A stretch of DNA of 64,000 nt, taken from the NCBI GenBank assembly GCA_025200525.1, contig CM045770.1:125279429-125343428 (forward strand), given 5' to 3'. Made by a program: the position numbers and the translations under genes. Under the pieces are notes generated by a model, which was not told the DNA's origin, searched no databases, and worked only from the letters and a program-made list of their open reading frames with translations. Position 1 is the first letter of the stretch, and the number at the start of each line of letters is the position of its first letter. Below are positions 23,814 to 33,930 of the stretch, in pieces. The DNA is from Camellia lanceoleosa (lineage: Eukaryota > Streptophyta > Magnoliopsida > Ericales > Theaceae).

Positions 23814-24497
23814 ATGGCACAAGGTTCGGAAGAATTTGTGGCCGTGGTAATGCGTTGAATCGGAACTGCCATGCGAGTTGAGACCAAGATTGAAACGCAG
23901 CGCCCATCTGGGCGTCTGCCACATCCAAATTTTTGGGACCCCAACCGAACTTTGACCCAATTCCGCCAACGAAAATTTGCAATGTCCAAGTCCTCGAGAA
24001 GGGTTGACTCAAGCCCAAGTTTTAGACCCTTAGTGCGACTAATAAGAGGCGTTATCCCTTGATGCTAATGACCTCGATCCGAGCGGTGAAAATTGTGAAC
24101 CTTGAGAAGCAATTCAAAAGGGCACATGGCCTTAACTCCATTCCGACATTGAGGATGGGCAGCATTGAAATCTCCCAGACGGATTCAAAATGCCATATAT
24201 TGACCGTTGACGGGTGCAGGGATCCAATGATACATATCCGACTTTTCTTGGATGTCCTAAAGACGATGGGTCTGTCTAAGCCACAAAAACTCTCCTCAGA
24301 CGGAAGAACCTCACGGTGTAGCCACTTGGTACACTAGGTTGGAGGACAGAGTGAAGCAAAACTGGGAAGAATTAGCTGAGGCCTTTGTCGATCAATATTC
24401 CTACAATACCCAGGTTGAAATGACCATCCAAGAGCTTGAAGCAACCCGCCAGAACCCAACAGAGTCTTTTGTGAAATTTGTTGCGAGATGGAGAGCA
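23814..24497 (+). pseudogene. gag: gag, 5' part, cut off by a breakpoint
   Basis: Same reading as 11046-11735: ATGGCACAAGG, then VKIVNLEKQFKRAHG, then the capsid phrases WEELAEAFVDQYSYN and MTIQELEATRQ and FVKFVARWRA. The alignment to the first unit stops at GATGGAGAGCA (24497) in mid capsid, and unrelated AT-rich DNA follows. The reading frame near the end (about 24360-24495) is cleaner than in the first unit. The gene lacks both C-terminal modules. Confidence 0.8.
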
Positions 24498-24879
24498 TGC
24501 CTCATCCACATATTACAATCACAACATGCCTCATCCACATAAAGTATTACAATCTGTGATTCTTAAAATATAAAAACAATTCAAACCACCAAAACCATGA
24601 ACAGAGCAATAGTAGAAATTGTATGTCTCTGTATTGTTACATTTATATATGTTTTTGAAAACAAAAATCAACTTGCATATATCATATTTTCTATTTATTA
24701 CTTTTAGAGTTAGATTTAAAAACCAAAAAATATAGATAAATAATACGTTTATTTTTTTCAATTCAAAAAATATATTTAAGTTGAAAATTTTTTTTCAACA
24801 AAATATTTGAACTCTTTTTCAATTGAAAACACAAATAAAATATTTAAACAAATTGACAACACAAAGTCTTGTAAATTAC
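24498..24879. other. AT-rich flank beginning with a junction duplication
   Basis: Directly after the gag break the phrase ATGCCTCATCCACAT occurs twice (about 24497-24511 and 24526-24540), each followed within a few bases by TATTACAATC. The rest is AT-rich with no reading frame of note. I see no gene, LTR end or inverted terminus here. Confidence 0.6.
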
Positions 24880-25080
24880 TAAGAGTGCTCGCGGTTTGGC
24901 GATTCGGTTGCGGCCAAAGGAACCTCAAATCCGCCATCCGTCCGCCAAATTGGTGGGTTGGAGAAAATCAATCCGCAACCGTCCGCTCGTCGTCACGCAT
25001 CTGTCCAAAATGCGGCGGATCGGTTCGGTTCGGTCGGTTTCGGTGGATCGGTATATCCGCTACTCACCCCTAGTGTCTAC
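24880..25080. mobile_element. Possible hAT-type MITE remnant
   Basis: A GC-rich island of about 200 bases in AT-rich DNA, starting TAAGAGTGCTCGCGGT and ending CCGCTACTCACCCCTA. These ends are imperfect inverted copies (TAGGGGTGAG reverse of the right end). The interior repeats CGGTTCGGTT-like phrases, which are common in plant hAT MITEs. I could not find an 8-base target duplication, so the call is weak. Confidence 0.4.
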
Positions 25081-26604
25081 ATGTAGGCATAACTAGCACT
25101 ACCAATCTTCACTTTACCGGCTCCTAACCGGAAGATACGTGGTACCTACTCCGCGTATATTTTTGGTCTTTCACCTTGGACACTCGTGCTAACTTAAACA
25201 ATACCAATCTACACCCCCTATCCGGACTTACCAAACATATTTACCCCATAACTTAACACATTTCAAATATTCTCAATGAATCAATTTGAAAATGAATTTC
25301 TCAAATCCAATGTGAGGATTAAATAATGAGATTATGCAATATTCAATGTCATGTATATGAGGTATGTGGCAATTTAAAGGGGGAGCAGTTCAACAGGAAG
25401 AAATGAAGGATTGGAGAGGTTTAACAGCCTAGAAGTCAGGAAACAGTTACAGCAGTTACACAACAACAGTTGCAGATTGAGGAGATCATGGAGGTGTGGT
25501 AAAGGAAGAGCCATAAAGGCCAAAAGGTTTGTAGAAAGAGGAAGGATGAACAAAAACGCAACAACTTAGTTTTTAGACACAGAAGCAGTTCAAATTGTAA
25601 CTTATGAGTGGTTTCTTCCACTGTAATTTGTACTTTGTAACTGGATAAGCCTTGATTATTTCAATCTGAAATTACTTTTGTTTATCTTGTCTACTTTGTT
25701 ACCTTCAATTGATATAAAGCAGTTTGTTCCTTCTTGTGTACTTTGTTACCATCAGTTGATCCAAAGAATCCTTTTGAGGCATTCGAACTGAAACCACAAT
25801 TGTTTGATTGTTCTTGTTTAAGTTGTTTAGTTTGAAATTACTGTTTGGTTTCTGTCTATTCAACCCTAGCATAATTTTTACTAACAACCATAAGAAAATG
25901 TTTTCCGTTGACTTTTGTTTTCCGTTGTACTAAATGGCAGAAAATACATAACATATTTTCCATCCAAATAAACGGAGCATAATATGAAAACTTATTTTTG
26001 CAAATTATTTCCACATTTTTTTTCATTTTTTTTTCTTCTAAAAACAACTCCTTTACGCTATGTTTTGTTGGGAGATTTAAGGAGGGATTTGAAAAGAGAA
26101 AGGGAAAAGACAGGTGAATTGTGAATAAAATATAGTTACATTTCACATAATTTCATACATATTTTTCATTTCTCTTTCCAAATCTCTCAACCAAATATAG
26201 CGTTAAGATTCTATTAAACACAGACTGAAATATAATTATAAATTTGTTTACTAGTGAATAGTAAATTTCCCCATCACAACAAAATTAGTGTATACACACA
26301 ACCATTCCACGGCGATGGAGCTCTTCCCCACCGAGTTACCACCTTCAATTCCAATCCATTTCCAAAAAAGAGGCCACATCGTGTACACATTTCATCAACT
26401 CCAGAAGATAGACACATTTTGATGTTGAGAAAATAAAAACAGAAATAATATATCTATTATGAAAAATAAAGTAAACAAAATGTCTAATAAAAGAATTTGG
26501 AATTTTTTTTATTGCCATTGGCAGCTCATTGTAGAAATCTTGTTACTAGGATTTTCGTTTTACATGTGTAAAGGAATAATGTTAGAAGTTCACAATTTGG
26601 ATCA
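25081..26604. other. AT-rich interval without recognisable genes
   Basis: No frame shows a domain. The stretch 25370-25870 contains TACTTTGTTACC twice (about 25692 and 25740) and may be worn LTR-like sequence, but I find no terminus, primer site or coding motif. The remainder is simple AT-rich sequence with poly-A and poly-T runs. Confidence 0.4.
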
Positions 26605-26748
26605 TTAAGGGGTTGTTTGGTATGATCTAAATAAGTGCATTTTTTATCTTTTTACGAAAAGATGTGCAGAAAAGTAGAGAGGTGATGTGATGAAAAAAAA
26701 ATAAAAAGATAAAAAGATGGATTATTTTAAGGATGCCAAACTTGACCT
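26605..26748. mobile_element. MITE, family with GGGGTTGTTTGG end
   Basis: It starts TTAAGGGGTTGTTTGG and ends CCAAACTTGACCT; the ends are imperfect inverted repeats. Inside is ATAAGTGCATTTTTTATC, shared with copies at 29971-30248, 30552-30828, 59096-59280 and 59290-59435. At 144 bases it is among the shorter copies. Confidence 0.6.
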
Positions 26749-27261
26749 AGATTTATCTACAATGCTGCAATAAGAGATGTAGGCCATACACAACTGAATT
26801 TATGACAAATCAAAAGTTGACATGTATCATGTTACATTTTGTGGGAGTTTTTTTTGTGGATCTTAAACATTTTTCTGTGCGAAGGTCAGTGGAGGTAGTA
26901 AATTAGTTGCATCCCGTTTTGTTTTAGCTGGTTAAATGTGCTTTAGAGTGATGAGAAAACGGAAGTAGTAGTGCTTTTCAAACGAAAAGATGATAGAGAA
27001 TAGACATAGAGAGAAATAGAGGCAGCAATAACGACACTAATGTTATGATAGGGTTGTGGTGATCGGCAGGAACAGGAAAGGAGTTTGGGGGATGTATGGA
27101 TCGATAGGTTTCTTGGCTATAATGGATGAAAAAGAGAGCAAGAGAGATATGGAAGAATCAAGGTTGAAAATAGAGATTGTCTTGGTTTGAGACATGGAGT
27201 ACAGATCAACAAAGAAAGAAAGAGAGAAAGGTAAAGGGTAAAGAAAAATTTTGTTTTACAA

Positions 27262-27717
27262 AGGTCATGTTTGTTTGGCAATTAGGGTGGATGCGATTAT
27301 TAGTGAGAAGATGGTTAGTTAAGATTGTTAGTGAGGGGATTAAGTAAAAGTGGATTTATTTTGATGATAATGGGAGTCATGATTAGTGATGGGATTACTA
27401 AATTATTTTTATATAAAATTTTAAAAAATATTTCTATATTAAAAAGATTTCTAAAACAAATGTAATTTTTTTTTATTACAAATAATAGGTTGTACTTGGG
27501 TAAAAAATAAAAATAATAAAAGCAGTACTTAATCCCCTCACTATTTTTTTAATCTCATACTTTATCCAGCTTTGTTAATCTAGTTGTATAGGGAGATTGT
27601 TAATTCGGTTAGACTAATAATCTACTCATAAATTTTTTCAACCAAACAAGCTTTCATAGGTCTAACCTCACTATCACTCCAATCCTAGCACTCATAGGGG
27701 ATAACAAACATGGCCAA
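27262..27717. mobile_element. MITE with ATGTTTGTT ends, inside the duplication
   Basis: Left end GGTCATGTTTGTTTGG, right end AACAAACATGGCC, reverse complements over about 12 bases. The interior is AT-rich with GTGATTATTAGTG phrases. Flanks show AAA on both sides, too short to classify. The corresponding copy in the duplication partner is 29143-29622, so this element predates the duplication. Confidence 0.65.
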
Positions 27718-27858
27718 AGGATATTCCAATAATTTTATCATTTGAATTAATAGTGTTAACTGTCTGGGAGATCAGTGATATTTTGATTATTAAAGGGGTG
27801 GCAGTGTAATTTTATAAAAATAAGGGGTGACAGTTTAATTACTCTTTGAAAAAAATTA

Positions 27859-28292
27859 TTCAGTGTGTTTGGTTTGAGTTTTTGAATTAAATTTTTTGAA
27901 AATTGAGTTTTTTGGTTTTCGTGTTTTTTTTGCTTTTAGTGATTATTTTTAAAATTTTAAATATTTTTTTACTTTTTTAGATGCACCTTACTTAGATGTA
28001 TCTAAAAAGTAAAAAATTTGTGAAAAAATATTTTAAAAAATTAATAAATATATAAAAATATAAAAAATATACTGAATTCTTGTATTTTTTTATATTTTTG
28101 ATATTTAGTGAATTTTTAAAAGATTTTTTTTTATAATTTTTTTACTTTTTAAGTATATTTATGTTAGGTATGTCTAAAAAATAAAAAAATTACTTAAAAT
28201 ATTAAAAAAATTCTATAAAAACAAAAAAATATGTAAAAATAAAAAAGTAAAATTTTTTAAAAACTATTTTTACAAAAATGAAACCAAAACAA
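27859..28292. mobile_element. MITE (TTCAGTGTGTTTGG family), copy 1
   Basis: Begins TTCAGTGTGTTTGGTTTGAG and ends with AAACCAAAACAAGC, roughly the inverse. The inside contains TAGATGTATCTAAAAAGT and AT-rich inverted pieces. It interrupts duplication copy A and is absent at the equivalent point of copy B (about 29742), which marks both its ends. Related copies: 28629-28900 and 49731-50070. Confidence 0.65.
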
Positions 28293-28628
28293 GCTGATTG
28301 GTTTGATATTTTCTCAATAATTTTTGGGAATGAGACGCGCATGTGACTTCCGAACATCAACTTTAATCAGTCATCGGAAAGTCATCTTCGGTGGGCCTCC
28401 ACCTGCAAGGACGCGTGATGACTTTTCTTAGCTCATTCTTAGAATTTTTATTTTTTATTTTTTATTTTTGGTCATTCTTAGAAATTGATTCATTTAAAAA
28501 AAAAAAAAAAACTAATTATGTTAAAGAGGTAAAGTATTCAATGAATTCTACCAATTGAGTGGATCGAATTATCGATGTGGATTTCGTGATGGATCCAAAG
28601 GAGCATCTCTCTTTTAATAATAATAATA

Positions 28629-28900
28629 TTCAGTGTGTACTTGATTTTATTTTTCTGAAAATTGAGTTTTTTATTTTTCGTGTTTTTTTTTATTTTTAAT
28701 AAATATTTTTAAAATTTTAAGAATTTTTTTTTAGAGATTTTTTTCATGAAAATTATATTTTTTAAGTGTATTTATGGTAGATGTGTTTAAAAAATTAAAA
28801 AAAATGGTTAAAATATTAAAAAAAATTCAATAAAAAAATACAAAAAACAAGAAAGTAGAATTTTTTGAAAAATATTTTTAAAAAACTCCAACTAAATTCA
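28629..28900. mobile_element. MITE (TTCAGTGTGTTTGG family), copy 2
   Basis: Begins TTCAGTGTGTACTTG after a TAATAATAATA run and ends near AACTCCAACTAAATTCA, directly against duplication copy B. Its left flank (ATTATCGATGTGG ... TAATAATAATATTCAG) is the same sequence as the right flank of the large minus-strand element at 49660-49740. Confidence 0.55.
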
Positions 28901-29077
28901 CTAATGCTGCGAGAGGGTTGTGGTGATCGGCAGGAACAGGAAAGAAGTTTGGTAGATGTATGGATCGGTAGGTTTCTTGGCTATGGTGGATGAAAGAGAG
29001 AGCAAGAGAGATATTGTGGAAGAATGAGAGGGTTGAAGATGGAGATTGTTTTGGTTTGAGACACGAAGTACAGATTA

Positions 29078-29112
<35 letters not shown>

Positions 29113-29930
29113 AAAGGATAAAGGAAATTTTTTTTTTTGCGAAGGGCCACATTTGTTTGGAAATTAGGGTAGATGTGATTATTAGTGGAAAGATAGGTAG
29201 TGAAGATTGTTAGTGAGAGAATTAAGTAAAAGTGAGTTTATTTTAATGATAGCGGGAGTGATGATTAGTGATAGAATTGCTCAATTATTTTTTATATAAA
29301 ATTTTAAAAAAATATTTTTATATTAAAAAAATTTCTAAAACAAATATAATTTTTTTTATTTCAAATAATAGGTTGCACTTGTGTAAAAAAAAATAATAAT
29401 AAAATAAAATAAAAATAGCACTTAATCCCCTCACTATTTTTTCAATCCCATATCTTTTCCAGCTTTGTTAATCTGATTGTATAGGGAGATTGTTAATCCG
29501 ACTAGACTAATAATTCACTCATAAATTTTCTCAACCAAACAAGCTTTCACAGGTCTAACTTCTGTATCTCTCCAATCCTATCACTCATGGGAGATAACAA
29601 ACATGGCCAAAGGATATTCCAATAATTTTATCATTTGAATTAATAGTGTTAACTGACTGGGAGATCAATGATATTTTGATTATTAAAGGGGTGACAGTGT
29701 AATTTTATAAAAATATGGGGTGACAGTTTAATTTACCCTTTTAAAAAGACTATTGATTGATATTTTCTCAATAATTTCCGGATTGAGACGCGCATGTGAC
29801 TTCCGAACATCATCGAGAGGTCGTCCTCGGTGGGGCTCCACCTGCAAACACGCATGATGATTTTTTTAGCTCATTCTTAGAAATCTATTTATTTCTTGGC
29901 GCGGTCATTCTTACAAATTGATTCATTACC
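28897..29930. repeat. Direct duplication, copy B (uninterrupted)
   Basis: Aligns with copy A over its whole length and lacks the 27859-28292 MITE. It includes a (GA)n run at 29082-29109. On the minus strand 28878-29150 can be read as about 90 residues, but copy A does not keep that frame and the Ser/Leu run is the microsatellite. I regard it as noncoding. Confidence 0.75.
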
Positions 29931-29970
29931 AATCCTATGTTTGGGAAGTTGGGTTTAAAAAATTTTTTGA

Positions 29971-30248
29971 TTAAGGGGTTGTTTGGGGTATCTTAAATAA
30001 GTGTACTTTTTATTTTTTTAGATTAAAAAATTGAGGTTGAAAATATAGATGTTTGGCTTAATTTTTTAACTTTTTATGAAAAAATGTGTAATAAAAAATT
30101 GTAAAAATTGATTTGTAAGGAAAAATTCGAATTGCGAGTTGTGCAGCCGTAATTGTTGACTTTTGGTGAATAGTATTAACTTTTTAACTTTTTGAGTAAC
30201 TTTTTAACTTTTTGACTTTTTTACAAGTTTTCAAACTTGACCTAAAAT
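29971..30248 (+). mobile_element. MITE, left member of an inverted pair
   Basis: Starts TTAAGGGGTTGTTTGG and ends CAAACTTGACCTAA. It contains GTGCAGCCGTAATTGTTGAC and GGTGAATAG. The same phrases occur in reverse complement at 30552-30828, so the two elements face each other across about 300 bases. Confidence 0.7.
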
Positions 30249-30551
30249 AGTCATAAAAAATAAAATAAGTTTTTTAATTTAATAAGATAAAATATCACAT
30301 TTAACTCATAATTATTACATTCGTTCTTTTATAAAAAAAATCAAAAAAATTAAAAAAAAGTCAAAAGTCTTTCTCAAATCAAGCTTTTTAGCCTCAGGTT
30401 AAAATAACTAAAAAATCAACTCACTTCTCAAATGAAGCCTAATTATTTAATAATTTTAAAGTATTATCATAATTTTTAAAATCAATTAGATAGTTAAATT
30501 TTTTTAAAATTTATCTGGTTCAGCTTATTTCTATGGATATATGACATGAGA

Positions 30552-30828
30552 TTTAGGTCAAGTTTGGCATATTGTAAAAAAGTTAAAAAGTCAAAAAGTT
30601 ACTCAAAAAGTTAAAAAGTTAACACTATTCACCAAAAGTCAACAATTACGGCTGCACAACTTCCAATCCTAATTTTTTCCTATAAATCAATTTTTACAAT
30701 TTTTTATTACACATTTTTCTATAAAAAGTCAAAAAGTTAACCCAAACATCCATATTTTCTTCCTTAATTTTTTAGTCTAAAAAGATAAAAAGTGTACTTA
30801 TTTAGGACACCCTAAACAACCCCTTAAT
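30552..30828 (-). mobile_element. MITE, right member of an inverted pair
   Basis: Reverse-orientation copy of 29971-30248: it starts TTAGGTCAAGTTTGGC and ends CAACCCCTTAA, with CAACAATTACGGCTGCACAA inside. A transcript across both would form a hairpin with arms of about 277 bases. Confidence 0.7.
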
Positions 30829-31437
30829 GATTTATTTATTATTATTATTTTTTGTGGGAAGATAATAATATTATAATAAAATTATTTGATAAAAATGACA
30901 AATTAATATTTTTAAAGATTTTTTTTAAAATGTTTTTTGTTCCATTGTCGCTAGATCTTTGTCGGATCACAATTGGATAGAAAAATCAATGAAAAAATGA
31001 CAAGAAAAGTCATCTGAAAAATGGTTGAAAAAAATTGTTGACAGTAGCAATTGGTGGTGATTTTGATATGAACAAATCGATAGATTAGATAGATAGATAG
31101 ATAACAATGAATAAATAGATAATGAAACGTAGATAAGTAAGTGGTTGTTTGTGATGTGTTATATAAGTGTATTTTTTGAATTTTTAGTTAAAAAAGTAAA
31201 AAAAAAAAGTTGCATTATGAAAAGATATGTAATAAAATATTATAATAAAAACAAAATGACTATTTTACCTTTTTGACTTTTTGACTTGACTTTTGGATTG
31301 TTGAATTCAATGGGCAAAATTATTTCCCCCACGAGCTTTGCTCAAATAGTATGGACTTTTTAATTTTTTTAGTAATTTTTAAAAATTTTAACTTTTATAG
31401 TTTATGCCAAACCAACCTTAAGGGGTGTTTTGGAAAG
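30829..31437. other. AT-rich interval with GATA run and MITE remnant
   Basis: Contains (GATA)n-like sequence at about 31080-31104. From 31138 (GTGGTTGTTTGTGATG) to about 31420 (ATGCCAAACCAACCTTAAG) it resembles the GGGGTTGTTTGG MITE family in degenerate form. No gene is seen. Confidence 0.45.
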
Positions 31438-31929
31438 GGAAAATGTTTAAGGGCCCAAAATACTGTTGGCTTGAATGCCCCGAATGCCCAAAATGACGTC
31501 GTTTTGGGCATTCCGTTTTTTTTTTTTTTTTTTTTTTTTGCCATTGTTGAGCCATTGTTGACCTCTGCAACTCTGAGTTGCAGAGGAAGAGAGAGAGAGG
31601 AAGAAGAGAGAGAGGTCGCTGCGTCGATCGCCGATCATGCGTCGATCGCGTCTTATTGTCGATCGCTTTCTTGCGCCCGATCGCCGTGGATCGCGTCGGC
31701 CTCCGCCGATCGCGTCCTCCTACTCCGATCGCGTCCTCCTCCTCCGTTTTTTAGGCCCCCTCCAGTCCTTCCTCCCCCTCTTCCTCCTCCTCCCCCTCCC
31801 CTCCCCTCCCCTCCCCCTCCCCCTCCCCCTCCCCCTCCTTCGTCTTCCTCCTATCTTCTGCTGAAAAGAAAAAAAAAAAAAAATTAGGGCCATTCGGGGC
31901 GCCCGTTTTCGGGCCCCCTAGCATTACTG
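31438..31929. mobile_element. Non-autonomous MULE-like element, copy 1
   Basis: Flanked by TTTGGAAAG (31429-31437) and TTTAGAAAG (31930-31938), a 9-base target duplication with one mismatch, the size expected for Mutator-like elements. Left end GGAAAATGTTTAAGGGCCC and right end GGGCCCCCTAGCATTACTG are imperfect inverted repeats, extended inward by GCCCCGAATG on the left and CATTCGGGGC on the right. The inside holds a palindrome (AATGACGTCGTTTTGG), a long T run, a GA-rich stretch, a GC-rich stretch with repeated GATCGC, and a CT-rich stretch. The GC content suggests captured gene-leader sequence; open frames here are low-complexity. Sister copy: 54766-55200. Confidence 0.75.
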
Positions 31930-32336
31930 TTTAGAAAGTTGGTAAAAAGTTAGTTTTTGACTTTTTATCAAGCTTTTTGACTTTTTTGGAAGTGATTTGG
32001 GAAGTTGGTAAAAAGTTAATTTTTTTAATTTTTGATTTAATATTTTTTAAAAGTGTCACATCACTCTAAAATGACCAAAATATCGTTACTTTTTGCATGT
32101 CAACAATTTTTTGAATTAATTAATTATAATATTTCAGAGGGTAGTTTGATAAATTTTTAAGTGACTTTTTTGGGTCTTCCCAAATAGGATCAGTGGCGTT
32201 TTTGCAAGGGTTGACATTTTTGGAAAGTTGCTCAAAACACAACTTTTTACTGTATTGCCAAAACGGCAGTAAACAAATAAATGACGCATGGATAGATTGG
32301 TGGCGCGTACATAAGACAACTAAGTAGATATATTGT
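31930..32336. other. AT-rich interval, degenerate MITE sequence
   Basis: Repeated phrases GAAGTTGGTAAAAAGTTA (about 31936 and 32001) and GACTTTTTGG. No gene and no clean terminus; probably worn copies of the AAAAAGTTAA MITE family. Confidence 0.4.
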
Positions 32337-32552
32337 GCCTGTTTGGCAGAGTTTAATTACAGCTATTTTGATGTGTTTGGTTTAGCTTATAGCTTATAAC
32401 TTTTTGGAAGTCAGAAGTCAGCTTATTCTTTGAGTGGGGCAGGAGATGCTTTAAGAATAAGCTGGAAATCAGCTTAAACTAAAAGTTATAAGTTATAAGC
32501 TATTTAGGCATAAGCTATAAGTACCTTCCCACAACTCTACCAAACAGGGCCA
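32337..32552. mobile_element. MITE with CTGTTTGGYAGAG ends
   Basis: Left TGCCTGTTTGGCAGAGTTT, right ACTCTACCAAACAGGGCC: inverted ends of about 15 bases. The interior is rich in inverted TTATAGCTTATAAC and AGTTATAAGCTA phrases. Related copy at 50487-50731 and a partial one from about 55893. Probably hAT-related; no target duplication was confirmed. Confidence 0.65.
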
Positions 32553-33026
32553 TTATGATCTTTCAAATTGGTTTGTCCCTTTTGGCTATAAAGAATGGAA
32601 TTTGAGATTATTATCCTAAAAATTTTAAAATCATACTTATGGCCCAATTCTCTTAAAAATTATATTGAGATTATAAATATTTTTTATTTATTTATTTCTT
32701 ATTGATAACCTTAACCTTAACCTCCGTCATTAGCATTATCAATTTTTAATCATAGTTTCTCTCCGGTCTAAATCGGACTAGAGGGTGTTATTGGACCTGT
32801 GTGGATTCACAACGGAGCTCTCATTGATAATTTGAACCATACAATGTATAAGACTCATCGAGTATTTTATTTCTGTAAAAAAAAAAAATTGATCGAATAT
32901 CGATAGCCACTTAACAATAAGTATGATACAAATGTAATCTGATCAAGTGATTATTGATATCTTATCAACATATTTTTTTTTACAGAGATAAAATATTCAA
33001 CGAGCCCTACATATTGAATGGTTCGA
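32553..33026. other. AT-rich flank of the large element
   Basis: No gene seen. The last 50 bases (AATATTCAACGAGCCCTACA... GGTTCG) resemble 28530-28565, showing that the large element at 33032 landed in a second copy of that sequence. Confidence 0.5.
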
Positions 33027-33031
33027 ATTAT

Positions 33032-33789
33032 TGTTGGCTTTTTGGCTTTTCGAAGGGTATATTTGTAAATACGAGCGTGCCAGCAAGGATCAATCAGTCC
33101 TTACAGAAATTATAATTGCCAATCAATTATCAGGCGACTATGTTTTAGTTCTTTCAGCCTCAATGAAGAGGACTTTTACTGGTGGCTTGACTTTAGGAGA
33201 AATTAAGAGAAATAACAATTAATATGAAGAACAATTGAAGTATTTCATTAACATAAACACTTACAATAGTCCAAACTCAGCCTTGAGGAAGTTCTGACAA
33301 AGATCTACTTGAATCTACTTGAAAACTACTCCTATGAATTGAAGTACAATGCGGTATTTAAAGAACAAGTATTTAAAGTCTGAAAGGTAAAGCTGGAAAG
33401 GAAAATATAAAGTAAAAGCGGTTTATATGATCCGAGTCTGGGGGCCTTTTAGGAACTTCCTTGCTATTTATACTTGTTAGAGATGACCTTGAACTGTACT
33501 TGAACCGTCGGCTTTGCTCATCCATGATCGTGATCATGTTACCTTAGAAATAGTTCCACTATGCCATCACTTGCGTTGGACTTCCCTCCGTATTTGAATT
33601 TGAATATAGGTAACCGTTGAAGCCCGTCACCTTGTATCTCATTCTTGATCTAGTGCTACTCGGACCACGTGAGAACCAATATTTATTGCCACGTGTATGA
33701 TTGAGATTTAGGATTAAAATCATCTTCCAATACCCTCATTACGCCACGTGTCGAATTGTAATTGGCTTTTACAAAATATGTAGCCAACA
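33032..33789 (-). mobile_element. 3' LTR of the Tat element (758 bases)
   Basis: Reads TGTTGGCTTTTTGGC ... AAATATGTAGCCAACA on the plus strand; the ends are inverted repeats (TGTTGGCT and AGCCAACA). It differs from 48902-49659 mostly at CAG or CTG positions (for example TCAGTCCTTACAG here, CGATCCTTCTG there). An open frame at 33031-33222 is inside the LTR and is not a gene. Confidence 0.9.
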
Positions 33790-33800
33790 TTACCCCACTA
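33790..33800 (-). other. Polypurine tract of the Tat element
   Basis: On the minus strand AGTGGGGTAA lies directly before the LTR start TGTTGGC, the position of a plus-strand primer. Confidence 0.6.
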
Positions 33801-33930
33801 ATATATCCAATACTTGGAGATATTAGTGAATCAAAAGCCTTTCCCTCGCTTTTTGGAACGTGTATAGAATCTATTTTCAGGAAACACAACCGTCACCTAT
33901 TTTGGTGATCATTTGCATTAACTCCTAACT

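Larger units (their letters stand above)
1..24497 (+). mobile_element. Tandem array of a gag-only Tat/Ogre-like Ty3 element
   Basis: The sequence at position 1 reappears at about 12768 and stays alignable to about 24497, giving nearly two copies of a 12.8 kb unit in direct orientation. Within it, two LTRs (5131-10173, 17965-22951) alternate with internal sequence: partial internal, LTR, whole internal, LTR, partial internal. This is the layout left by unequal recombination between LTRs or by insertion followed by tandem duplication, not by one simple insertion. Unit features are a purine tract, an LTR starting TGTAGACACCCC, a primer-binding site, gag, and a long noncoding 3' region with tandem repeats. 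No pol domain is seen in any frame. Assignment to the Tat lineage rests on LTR start, primer site, gag style and 3' tandem repeats; it is inference without a database search. Confidence 0.85.
27034..28495. repeat. Direct duplication, copy A (interrupted)
   Basis: From CACTAATG and GGGTTGTGGTGATCGGCAGG onward it aligns with 28897-29930. It holds a GA-rich stretch, a MITE (27262-27717), GAGACGCGCATGTGACTTCC and CTCCACCTGCAA. Copy A is split at about 27859-28292 by a second MITE that copy B lacks. No intact reading frame is shared by both copies, so I do not treat this as a gene. Confidence 0.75.

Noticed and set aside
31351..31887. 178-residue frame with a poly-proline end
   Set aside because: It crosses a MITE, a MULE end, a T run and CT-rich DNA; low complexity, no domain.
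33031..33222. 63-residue frame, with a near copy at 48901-49086
   Set aside because: Both lie in the LTRs of the Tat element and share no protein feature.
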